Notes: generated by a model from the sequence alone, not told the origin. Positions 7,081 to 13,951 are shown, numbered from the stretch's first letter. The stretch: 14,044 bases of DNA from DASTOB01 sp035720425 (GCA_035720425.1 DASTOB010000020.1:1-14044); one strand, 5' to 3'. Numbers and translations: made by a program.

Positions 7081-9948
7081 ATGGCGACCTCCGCGGCGAC
7101 GTCCGCCACCGCAACGGCCCCCGTGACGAAGGCCCGGCGCCGCCGGGCCGCGCCGACCCGCCCGGAGCCGACCCTGCGCATCCTCGAGACGCGGATCCTC
7201 CGCGGCGCGAACTACTGGGCGCGCGAGCCCGTCGTTCGGATGCTCGTCGACCTCGGCTCGCTCGAGGAGTTCCCGTCGAACAAGATCCCGGGCTTCGTCG
7301 ATGCGCTCGTCGGGCTGCTGCCCTCGCTCGAGGACCATGCCTGTTCGCTCGGCCGTCGCGGCGGGTTTATCACGAGGCTGCGTGATGGGACGTGGGCCGG
7401 GCATACCGCTGAGCACATCGCGCTCGAGCTCCAGAACCTCGCCGGCACGGACGTGCGGCATGGCAAGACCCGGGGCACCGGCGAGTACGGCCGCTACAAC
7501 GTCATCTACGAGTACCGCGAGGAGGCGGTCGGGATCGAGGCCGGCAAGATCGCCGTCGGCCTCGTCAATCATCTCGTCGCGCCGGATGACCCGGCCCACG
7601 CATTTGACCTCATGGCGGAGCTCGAGCGGCTCATCCGGATCGCCGAGCGACAGGCGTTCGGTCCGTCCACCCAGTCGATCATCGACGAGGCTGTCAGCCG
7701 CGACATCCCGTACATCCGGCTCGACCGGCACTCGCTCGTCCAGCTCGGCCAGGGCGTCCACCAGCAGCGGATACGGGCGACGATGACGTCGCGCACGTCC
7801 GCGATCGGGGTCGACGTGGCGTCCGACAAGAGCCTCACCAATCGGCTCCTCGATTCGGCCGGCCTGCCCGTCCCGAAGGCGGAGGTCGTCGACACGGAGG
7901 ACGGGGCGGCCGCCGCCGCCCGCCGGCTCGGCTTTCCGTGCGTCGTCAAGCCGCTCGACGGGAACCACGGTCGCGGCGTCCACCTCGACCTGCGCTCTGA
8001 CGAGGCGGTCCGGTCCGCGTTCCACGGCGCGCTCGCGCAGAGCCGCTCCGGCGACGTCGTCGTCGAGACGTACGTCGCCGGCAACGACTACCGCTGCCTC
8101 GTCATCGGCGGGAAGCTCGCCGCCGTCGCCGAGCGAGTGCCGGCGAGCGTGACCGGCGACGGCGAGCACACGGTCCGCGAGCTCGTCGAGCTCGCCAACG
8201 CGGATCCGCGACGCGGGATCGGCCACGAGAAGGTCCTCACCCGGATCACGGTCGACGCCGCTGCGGAGGAACTCGTCCGCGCCCAGGGGTTCGAGCTCGA
8301 CGCGGTGCCCCCGGACGGCGCGTGGGTCAAGCTCGCCCTGACCGGCAACATGTCAACCGGGGGCACGTCGATCGACCGGACCCTCGAGGCGCACCCGGAC
8401 AACGTCGAGATCGCCGAGACGGCGGCCCGCATCGTCGGCCTCGACGTGGCCGGGATCGATTTCATCTGCCCGGACATCGCCACGCCCGTGCGCGAGACCG
8501 GCGGCGGGATCGTCGAGGTCAACGCCGCGCCCGGTTTCCGCATGCACACCCACCCGACGGAGGGCGAGCCACAGTACGTGGCCAGACCGGTCATCGACCT
8601 GCTCTTCCCGCCGGGCACGCCGGCGCGCATCCCGATCATCGCCGTGACTGGCACGAACGGGAAGACGACGACGGTCCGGATGATCAGCCACATCCTCAAG
8701 CTCATGGGCCGGCGGGTGGGCATGACCTCGACCGACGGCATCGTCATCGACGGGCGGCTCATCAAGAAGGGCGACATGTCGGGCCCGAAGTCGGCCCAGA
8801 TGGTCCTCCAGAACCCGACCGTCGACACGGCGGTGTTCGAGGTGGCCCGCGGCGGGATCCTGCGCGAGGGCCTCGGCTACGACCGCAACGACGTCGCCGT
8901 CGTGACGAACGTGACCGGCGATCACCTCGGCCTGGGCGGGATCGAGTCGATCGGCCAGCTCGCCAACGTCAAGGGCGTCGTCGTCGAGGCGGTGCCGCGG
9001 TCCGGGACGGCGGTCCTCAACGCAGACGACGGGTACGTCTACCGGATGGGCCGGCACTGCGCCGGGCGGGTCGTCCTCTTCAGCCTGTCGACCGAGAAGG
9101 GCGAGGACGGCTTCGATCGGGTCGACGGGCACACCGGCCGCGGAGGCGCGGCGTTCTGTCTCGAACGGACGGCTGAAGGCGAGCTCATCGTCCTGCGCTT
9201 GGGCCCGCGGACGATGCCGGTGCTCTACACGCACCTCATTCCGGCCACGTTCGGCGGCAAGGCACGGATGAACGTCGCCAATGCGCTCGCCGCGGCGGCC
9301 ACGGCGTGGGCCGCGGGTGCGCATCTCCACGACATCCGGCAGGGGCTCCGGACGTTCACGACGTCGTTCTTCCAGGCGCCCGGGCGGCTCAACCTGCTCG
9401 ACGTGGGCGGCGTGCGGGTCGTCATCGACTACTGCCACAACGTGGACGGGATGCGCCAGCTGGCCGACTTCGTGAACCGGATGATGGACGAGCCGCTCAC
9501 GCGGGCCGGCCGATTGGGGCCGACGACGACGGGGCAGACCTCCGGGCGGACGGGCCGGGCGATCGGGGTGATCGGGATCCCGGGCGACCGACGCGACGAC
9601 GATCAGCGTGAGTACGGGGCGCTGGCGGCGACCGCGTTCGACGAGATCCTCGTGCGCGAGGACAAGCACCTGCGCGGTCGGGAGCCGGGGGCGTCGGCCT
9701 CCCACGTCATCGAGGGAGTTCGCGCCGCTCGCGCGGCGGGCTCGTCGCGGGCCACGCGGGCGGAGAAGATCCTCGACGAGCTGTCGGCGGTCCGGGCCGC
9801 GTTGCGGCGGGCGAACCCTGGCGACCTCGTCGTCATGTGCGTCGACGACGCGATCGCGGTCTATCGCGAGGCGATGGCGGCGTCCGGTTCCGGGCGCGGC
9901 GCGACGGCGTTCGCCGATCCGGGCGAACTCGAAGCCCCGGAGGGGTAG
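7081..9948 (+). CDS. cphA: cyanophycin synthetase (CphA1 type, full length)
   Basis: A 955-residue enzyme that builds the multi-L-arginyl-poly-L-aspartate storage polymer with ATP. Order of domains: a low-complexity Ala/Thr/Arg-rich extension (1-30); the N domain, beginning LRILETRILRGANYWAREPV and including WAGHTAEHIALELQNLAG; an ATP-grasp domain, roughly 245-490, with SDKSLTNRLL, VVKPLDGNHGRG (Lys290), RVPASVTGDGEHTVRELVE, ADPRRGIGHEKVLT and EVNAAPGFRMH; and a Mur-ligase-like domain, roughly 515-955, with the P-loop GTNGKTTT (Lys528), ARGGILREGLGY, NVTGDHLGLGGIESIGQLA and LVREDKHLRGREPG. ATP-grasp adds Asp to the backbone and the Mur domain adds Arg to the side chain. I chose the ATG at 7081, 4 nt after the cphB stop. 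An in-frame ATG at 7039 would overlap cphB and add unconserved residues. All sites look intact. Confidence 0.96.
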   Translation: MATSAATSATATAPVTKARRRRAAPTRPEPTLRILETRILRGANYWAREPVVRMLVDLGSLEEFPSNKIPGFVDALVGLLPSLEDHACSLGRRGGFITRLRDGTWAGHTAEHIALELQNLAGTDVRHGKTRGTGEYGRYNVIYEYREEAVGIEAGKIAVGLVNHLVAPDDPAHAFDLMAELERLIRIAERQAFGPSTQSIIDEAVSRDIPYIRLDRHSLVQLGQGVHQQRIRATMTSRTSAIGVDVASDKSLTNRLLDSAGLPVPKAEVVDTEDGAAAAARRLGFPCVVKPLDGNHGRGVHLDLRSDEAVRSAFHGALAQSRSGDVVVETYVAGNDYRCLVIGGKLAAVAERVPASVTGDGEHTVRELVELANADPRRGIGHEKVLTRITVDAAAEELVRAQGFELDAVPPDGAWVKLALTGNMSTGGTSIDRTLEAHPDNVEIAETAARIVGLDVAGIDFICPDIATPVRETGGGIVEVNAAPGFRMHTHPTEGEPQYVARPVIDLLFPPGTPARIPIIAVTGTNGKTTTVRMISHILKLMGRRVGMTSTDGIVIDGRLIKKGDMSGPKSAQMVLQNPTVDTAVFEVARGGILREGLGYDRNDVAVVTNVTGDHLGLGGIESIGQLANVKGVVVEAVPRSGTAVLNADDGYVYRMGRHCAGRVVLFSLSTEKGEDGFDRVDGHTGRGGAAFCLERTAEGELIVLRLGPRTMPVLYTHLIPATFGGKARMNVANALAAAATAWAAGAHLHDIRQGLRTFTTSFFQAPGRLNLLDVGGVRVVIDYCHNVDGMRQLADFVNRMMDEPLTRAGRLGPTTTGQTSGRTGRAIGVIGIPGDRRDDDQREYGALAATAFDEILVREDKHLRGREPGASASHVIEGVRAARAAGSSRATRAEKILDELSAVRAALRRANPGDLVVMCVDDAIAVYREAMAASGSGRGATAFADPGELEAPEG

Positions 9949-9979
9949 GGGAGGAGGGTACGGCCGCCGCGCTGGCGGG

Positions 9980-10002
9980 CCGCGCGGATGGGAGCCGCGC
10001 GG
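9980..10002. terminator. GC-rich hairpin, candidate bidirectional terminator after cphA
   Basis: The 8-bp palindrome CCGCGCGG stands at 9980-9987 and 9995-10002 with a 7-nt loop, and a third copy is at 10004-10011. A 15-bp direct repeat (GCGGGCCGCGCGGAT) at 9975-9989 and 9999-10013 creates this arrangement. The hairpin lies between the convergent ends of cphA and the small minus-strand membrane-peptide gene. There is no U-tract, so the terminator role is tentative. Confidence 0.4.
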
Positions 10003-10012
10003 GCCGCGCGGA

Positions 10013-10111
10013 TCAGCGGCCCAGGTTCAGGTTGCCGCTCACCACGCGGACGATGCCGACGATCTCGATCGCGGCGATGACGACGAGCACGATACCGACG
10101 AGCATCTCCAC
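10013..10111 (-). CDS. tiny single-pass membrane peptide (32 aa)
   Basis: On the minus strand, a GTG at 10111 is preceded 7 nt upstream by a strong Shine-Dalgarno GGAGGA (10124-10119). The product starts MEMLVGIVLVVIAAIEIVGI and ends RVVSGNLNLGR. It is one hydrophobic helix with a Glu within it and a basic/polar tail ending in NLNLG plus Arg. An internal ATG at 10105 is too far from the ribosome binding site. A possible promoter lies upstream: TTGCGG (10193-10188), an 18-nt gap, CATGAT (10169-10164). It is too short for most gene finders. A peptide with a similar ending is encoded at the right edge of the window. Function unknown; membrane location is predicted from composition. Confidence 0.55.
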   Translation of the reverse strand: MEMLVGIVLVVIAAIEIVGIVRVVSGNLNLGR

Positions 10112-10212
10112 GGGTCGTTCCTCCGCATGGTCGCGTCCGGTAAGGCCGGCTGGCGCTGGGCCGATCATGAGGCCCGCGGTGGGTCTGCCGCAAGGGACCC
10201 TGAAATCGCGGG

Positions 10213-10343
10213 CCCGTCCCGTTCACCCGCCCCACGGCTGAGCACGACGCCGAACCCGCCGAACCCGTCCCGTTCACCCGCCCCACGGCTGAACGCGACG
10301 CGAAACCCCCGGGGCCCGTCCCGTTCACCCGCCCCACGGCTGA
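10213..10343. repeat. three-copy tandem repeat, 51-bp period, each copy able to form a hairpin
   Basis: A 29-bp core beginning CCCGTCCCGTTCACCC and ending CACGGCTGA is identical at 10213-10241, 10264-10292 and 10315-10343, exactly 51 bp apart. The 22-bp intervals are similar but diverged. In the middle copy, arms CGTTCA (10271-10276) and TGAACG (10290-10295) enclose an inner CCG/CGG pair with loop CCCCA. In the outer copies the right arm is TGAGC, which still pairs with GTTCA in plus-strand RNA through a G-U. The array lies between convergent genes and encodes nothing convincing. The rest of 9949-10424 contains only the small peptide gene, hairpins and the 22-bp repeats. Confidence 0.85.
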
Positions 10344-10378
10344 GCGCAACGCGAATCCCGCGCTAAACGGGCGCCGCC

Positions 10379-10416
10379 GCGCGGAACGGGCGCGAAACCC
10401 GCGCGGAACGGGCGCG
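10379..10416. repeat. 16-bp direct repeat carrying GAACGGG
   Basis: GCGCGGAACGGGCGCG occurs at 10379-10394 and 10401-10416, 22 bp apart. A related TAAACGGGCGC lies at 10364-10374. GAACGGG is the reverse complement of CCCGTTC inside each 51-bp repeat just to the left, so the two arrays can pair with each other. It ends 8 bp before the stop of the minus-strand Mur-like gene and could act in termination of either convergent transcript. Confidence 0.6.
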
Positions 10417-10424
10417 GCCGCCCC

Positions 10425-12194
10425 TCAGCCTCGGCGCGGACGCGTCTGCAGGCGCGGCACGAGCGTCGTCAACTCGGTGGCCACGTCGACCGGCCGCGCC
10501 CCGAGCTCGTCGAGCACCCGAAACACCTCGTCGCGCTCCTCGTGGCACATGAGCACGACGACCCGCGGCGCGTCGGCCCGCCCGTGCTGCGGACCGCCCG
10601 CGCCCACTGCCGCTCCGTTCAGTTCGGCCCGTAGCGCGGCCGTTTCCGTCTCATAGATCGGGACGTCCGCCGCAGCGACGCCCCCCTCCCGGATCCCGGC
10701 CAGCAGCTCGCCGACCGTCGACTCGCGGGTGCGGCCGCGCAGGTACTTGAGCGTCTCCTTGACGACGACCCGCTGCGCACGCCGGGCGGCGATCCGGCCG
10801 ATGCCCCGGAGCGTGTCATCCGGTCGGTCGCCGGCCGTCCCGACGATCATCGTGATCGGCGCCGCCCGGCCGGCGCCGCCCGCTGCGATCCCTTCGGCGA
10901 CGTCGAGCACGGCCTCGACCCCCGCCTCGTTGTGGGCGAAGTCGACGATCACGATCCGCGATCCGAGCCGGAACAGGTTGAGCCGGCCCGGCGATCGGTC
11001 GGTCGTCAATCGGAAGTCGGCCAGGCCGTCGCGAACGTCCGCCAGCGACGCCCCGAGCGCCCGCGCACCGCCGGCCGCCGCCAGCGCATTCGCCACGTTG
11101 TGCCGGGCCAGCCCGCCGATCGTGATCGGCAGGGCGGCCACCTCCGCGATGGCGGAGGCCCGCAACCCGTCGACCTCGACGAGCTCGCCCCCACGCACGA
11201 GATACGCGCGCCCGCCGGCGGCGAGGTGGCGCCGGACGATCGGCGACCGGTCGCCGAGGAGCGAGAAGAAGGCGACCCGCCCCCGCACCGTGCGCGCCAC
11301 CGCCGCCACGAACGGGTCGTCCGCGTTGAGCACGACCCACCCGTCCGGTCGGGTGATCCGAGCGATGACCGACTTCACCTCGGCCAGCTCCGGCAGGGTG
11401 TGGATGCCCTGCGTGTCGAGGTGGTCGGACGACACGTTGGTCAGCACGCTCGCCTCGTTCGACTCGTACCCCACGCCGCGCAGGACGATCCCGCCACGTG
11501 CTGTCTCGAGCACCGCGACGTCGATGTCGGATCGGCCGAGGATCTGGGCCGCGCCACCCGGACCGGTCCAGTCGCCCGGGTCGACGAGCCGCTCGTCGAC
11601 GAGGACGCCGTCGGAGGTCGTCGTGCCGACGCGCCTCCCGGCCAGCACGAGGACGTGGGTGATGAGCCGTGTCACCGTGCTCTTGCCGTTCGTGCCGCTG
11701 ACCGAGACGATCGGGACCCGGCGGTTCGCGTCGCGGATCCACGCCGGCGGTGACGCGCCGGACGTTGCGATCCGCTCCACGTGGCGGGCGAGGAGACGGG
11801 CCTGGCCGCCGGTCAGTCTGGCACGGCGGGCCGGCGTCACGTTGCGGTCGGCCAGCTCGACGGCCGCCTCGGCGATCGTGCGCGCCCGTTCCGCCCCGCG
11901 CCACGGCACCGACACGATCCAGTGGCCGGGGTCCGACGAGCGATGGACGGCGACGCCGCCGACGCCCTCCCCGTGGTCGACGCGCAGGCGCCGCAGCCAC
12001 CCGACGAGCGCGACGACGCCGTCGGGCCAGTCACGACGCCGGACCCGGGCCCCGAGCCGGACGCGTGCGTGCCGACCCGGGACGCGCTGGCCGTACCACG
12101 TCCGCCGTCGGCCGATCCCGACCTCGACCTTGACCACCGGCTCGAGCCGGTAGAGGTTCGGTCCTTCGAGCAGGCGGACTTCGATCAGGCGCAC
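10425..12194 (-). CDS. CphA-like Mur ligase lacking the ATP-grasp domain
   Basis: A 589-residue paralogue of the CphA beside it. The N-terminus, RLIEVRLLEGPNLYRLEPVV, aligns with RILETRILRGANYWAREPVV of CphA, and RTIAEAAVELADRN recalls its HTAEHIALELQNLAG. The chain then passes directly to a Mur-ligase domain: VSVSGTNGKSTVTRLITH (P-loop Lys171), TSDGVLVDERLVDPGDWTGP, LETARGGIVLRGVGY, NVSSDHLDTQGIHTLPELA, APGR-like SPGRLNLFRLG, DFAHNEAG and LKYLRGRTRES. The P-loop lysine is 357 residues nearer the N-terminus than in CphA, which accounts for the absent ATP-grasp domain. This is the reverse of cyanobacterial CphA2, which keeps ATP-grasp and loses the Mur active site. By homology it should ligate an amine to a carboxylate with ATP. 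The substrate is unknown. I prefer GTG 12194 to GTG 12203 because of the -10 box spacing and the CphA alignment. Confidence 0.88.
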   Translation of the reverse strand: MRLIEVRLLEGPNLYRLEPVVKVEVGIGRRRTWYGQRVPGRHARVRLGARVRRRDWPDGVVALVGWLRRLRVDHGEGVGGVAVHRSSDPGHWIVSVPWRGAERARTIAEAAVELADRNVTPARRARLTGGQARLLARHVERIATSGASPPAWIRDANRRVPIVSVSGTNGKSTVTRLITHVLVLAGRRVGTTTSDGVLVDERLVDPGDWTGPGGAAQILGRSDIDVAVLETARGGIVLRGVGYESNEASVLTNVSSDHLDTQGIHTLPELAEVKSVIARITRPDGWVVLNADDPFVAAVARTVRGRVAFFSLLGDRSPIVRRHLAAGGRAYLVRGGELVEVDGLRASAIAEVAALPITIGGLARHNVANALAAAGGARALGASLADVRDGLADFRLTTDRSPGRLNLFRLGSRIVIVDFAHNEAGVEAVLDVAEGIAAGGAGRAAPITMIVGTAGDRPDDTLRGIGRIAARRAQRVVVKETLKYLRGRTRESTVGELLAGIREGGVAAADVPIYETETAALRAELNGAAVGAGGPQHGRADAPRVVVLMCHEERDEVFRVLDELGARPVDVATELTTLVPRLQTRPRRG

Positions 12195-12203
12195 GGTCCG
12201 CAC

Positions 12204-12209
12204 AGGATA
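12204..12209 (-). promoter_or_regulatory. -10 box TATCCT, likely leaderless promoter of the CphA-like Mur ligase
   Basis: Read on the minus strand, TATCCT is followed by 9 nt and then the GTG at 12194. A GTG directly abutting the box (12203) is in frame but would lie upstream of the expected transcription start. So the box argues for the shorter protein. No Shine-Dalgarno is seen. Confidence 0.45.
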
Positions 12210-12210
12210 G

Positions 12211-12303
12211 CGACCGACCCGCGGCCGATTCGGACTGCCGACCGCCGCGCGACCGATTCGGACCGACCGGCCGGCGGCCGGCTCGGCCTGCCGACCGACC
12301 CGC
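12211..12303. repeat. short repeats in the divergent promoter region, possible operators
   Basis: Between the divergent Mur-like and M20 genes (138 bp), CGACCGACCCGC occurs at 12211-12222 and 12292-12303, and CCGATTCGGAC at 12225-12235 and 12253-12263. CCGA-T-TCGG is a small near-palindrome. One outer repeat abuts the minus-strand -10 box, and the other covers the -35 region of the M20 promoter. The low base complexity here makes chance repeats possible. Confidence 0.35.
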
Positions 12304-12319
12304 CCCCACCCTGTGCGGC

Positions 12320-12325
12320 TATGCT
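12320..12325 (+). promoter_or_regulatory. -10 box TATGCT, likely leaderless promoter of M20-RidA
   Basis: TATGCT ends 7 nt before the ATG at 12333, with GCGGCCG between. The arrangement closely resembles the one before the amidotransferase (TATGAT, GCGGCGCG, ATG). No ribosome binding site is present. It decides the ATG at 12333 over an upstream open frame. Confidence 0.45.
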
Positions 12326-12332
12326 GCGGCCG

Positions 12333-13562
12333 ATGACGACACCCGCCCCGCCCGGTTCAGCCGTCACGGATGCGGAGCTCGGCGCGCTCCGCGCGCGGAT
12401 CGAGGCCGCGTTTCCGGCCTACCTCGCCGACCTCGAGCGCCTCGTTTCCATCGACTGCGGGAGCTACACGCCCGCCGGCGTCGACGAGGTCGGCCGGTTC
12501 GTTGGGGAGTTCTTCGAGCGGCTCGGCGCGCGGGTCGAGCATCGGCCGGACCCGGCCGCGCGCCTCGGCGGCACGGTCGTCGCCACGATCGACGGCGCGC
12601 CCGGCGCCGGGCCGCGCGTCCTGCTCATCGGCCACATGGACACCGTGTTCGAACCCGGAACCGCCGCCGAGCGCCCCTTCCGGATCGAGGACGGGATCGC
12701 CCATGGGCCTGGCGTGACCGACATGAAGGGTGGCCTGCTGACCGGCCTGTACGCCATCGCCGCCCTGCGTGCGGAGCACGGCGACGCCGCGCTCCCGTTC
12801 GAGCGCCTCACGTTCATCGCCAACCCGGACGAGGAGATCGGGTCGCCGACGTCGACCCCGCACATCCGCGAGGCCGCGGCAACATCGGACGCCTGTCTCG
12901 TCCTCGAGTGCGCCCGCGCGAACGGCGACATCGTCTCGGCGCGCAAGGGCATCGCCGACCTGCGGATCGAGATCCACGGTCGTGCCGCCCACGCCGGGGT
13001 CGAGCCGGAGAAGGGGCGGAGCGCGATCCTCGCCGGATCCCATCTCGTCACCGCGGTCCACGAGCTGAACGGGCGCTGGCCGGGCGTGACCGCCAATGTC
13101 GGGGTGTTCAAGGCGGGCACGCGGCCGAACATCGTGCCCGACCAGGCACACCTCGAGGTCGACCTGCGTGGCGTCCGCAAGGCGGACCTCGAGGCGGCCG
13201 TCGAGGCCGTCCGGGCCCTGGCGGCCGAGCCGGCGGTGCCGGACGTGACGATGACCATCGAGACGCTGGCTCGCTGGTGGCCGATGGAGAAGCTCGAGGC
13301 ATCGGGACGGCTCGTCGACCACGCCGGCGCGCTCGCTGGGCGACTCGGCTTCGAGGCGCGCGACGCCGCCACGGGCGGCGCATCGGACGCGAACACGACG
13401 TCCGGCATGGGCGTCCCGACCCTCGACGGCCTGGGGCCGATCGGCGGGCGCGATCACTCCCCCGACGAGTACCTCGAGGTCGACTCGATCGTGCCGCGCA
13501 CGACGCTCGTGGCGGCCCTGCTCCTCGCCATCGCGCGCGACCCGACCCTCGTCCGGCGGTGA
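12333..13562 (+). CDS. M20 family metallopeptidase, carboxypeptidase G2-like
   Basis: A 409-residue di-zinc peptidase without a signal peptide. Metal and catalytic residues are all visible in the family order: His101 and Asp103 in GHMDTVF, Asp130 in VTDMKGG, the Glu167-Glu168 pair in NPDEEIGS, Glu192 in LECAR and His375 in GRDHSPDEYLE. The spacing matches carboxypeptidase G2 closely. The lid/dimerisation domain is inserted near residues 205-310 (RIEIHGRAAHAGVEPEKGRS, with its conserved His). Such enzymes remove C-terminal amino acids from short peptides or N-acyl amino acids. Standing beside a cyanophycin locus and divergent from the CphA-like ligase, it is a candidate for splitting beta-Asp-Arg dipeptides. 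That is inference. Its stop overlaps the RidA-like start by 4 nt. Confidence 0.93.
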   Translation: MTTPAPPGSAVTDAELGALRARIEAAFPAYLADLERLVSIDCGSYTPAGVDEVGRFVGEFFERLGARVEHRPDPAARLGGTVVATIDGAPGAGPRVLLIGHMDTVFEPGTAAERPFRIEDGIAHGPGVTDMKGGLLTGLYAIAALRAEHGDAALPFERLTFIANPDEEIGSPTSTPHIREAAATSDACLVLECARANGDIVSARKGIADLRIEIHGRAAHAGVEPEKGRSAILAGSHLVTAVHELNGRWPGVTANVGVFKAGTRPNIVPDQAHLEVDLRGVRKADLEAAVEAVRALAAEPAVPDVTMTIETLARWWPMEKLEASGRLVDHAGALAGRLGFEARDAATGGASDANTTSGMGVPTLDGLGPIGGRDHSPDEYLEVDSIVPRTTLVAALLLAIARDPTLVRR

Positions 13563-13951
13563 CGCGCCGCCGCATCTCGTCCGGCGGGCCGTGGGAGGCG
13601 TCGGCCGGGTACAGCCGGGCGATCGTCGTCGGCGACGCGTGCTGGGTGGCAGGCACGACCGACGCCGGACCGGACGGCAGATCGCGCCATCCGGGCGATC
13701 CGGCGGCCCAGGCCCGGGCCGCGCTCGCGGTGATCGCCGCGGCGCTCGCGGAGGCGGGCTTCGGGCTGGCCGACGTCGTGCGGGTCCGCGTCTTCGTGAC
13801 CGACATGTCCCGCTCGCCGGAGGTCCTCGCCGTGCTCGGCGAGACCTTCCGCGACGTGCGTCCGGCGGCCACGCTCGTGGAGGTGTCGGCGCTCATCGAG
13901 CCGAGCCTCGCGGTCGAGATCGAGGTCGACGCGGTCCACGATCGGCCCTGA
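13559..13951 (+). CDS. RidA/YjgF/Rid superfamily protein lacking the catalytic Arg
   Basis: A 130-residue trimer-forming Rid-fold protein. GYSRAIVVGDACWVAGTTD, QARAALAVIAAALAEAG, VVRVRVFVTDMS and RPAATLVEVSAL followed by VEIEVDAV are the usual blocks. The GTG start lies in a GTGA overlap with the M20 stop, so translation is coupled. Archetypal RidA deaminates reactive enamines/imines using an Arg (Arg105 in E. coli) in the context PARSCVEV. Here the aligned segment reads PAATLVEV, with Ala104 in place of that Arg. The later Glu (Glu120) is kept. This places it with the non-archetypal Rid groups, whose functions are mostly unknown. Coupling suggests it works with the peptidase. Confidence 0.9.
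   Translation: MTRRRISSGGPWEASAGYSRAIVVGDACWVAGTTDAGPDGRSRHPGDPAAQARAALAVIAAALAEAGFGLADVVRVRVFVTDMSRSPEVLAVLGETFRDVRPAATLVEVSALIEPSLAVEIEVDAVHDRP

Noticed and set aside
5025..7181. A 718-codon open frame on the minus strand and many other long Arg/Pro/Ala-rich frames opposite or inside genes
   Set aside because: They mirror clear protein-coding genes in other frames, have low-complexity composition and no recognisable domain. High GC removes stop codons, so such frames are expected.
10213..10343. CRISPR array (29-bp identical repeats with 22-bp intervals)
   Set aside because: Only three copies, the intervals are similar to one another and too short, and no cas genes are present. It is a tandem repeat.
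10213..10366. Coding of the repeats as 17-residue protein repeats on either strand
   Set aside because: The 51-bp period is a multiple of three so every frame repeats, but there is no start with a ribosome binding site and the plus frame is only the tail of an out-of-frame ORF through cphA.
12195..12203. GTG at 12203 as start of the CphA-like ligase
   Set aside because: It abuts the TATCCT box, so it would not be in a transcript from that promoter. The GTG at 12194 fits the spacing of the other starts and the CphA N-terminus.
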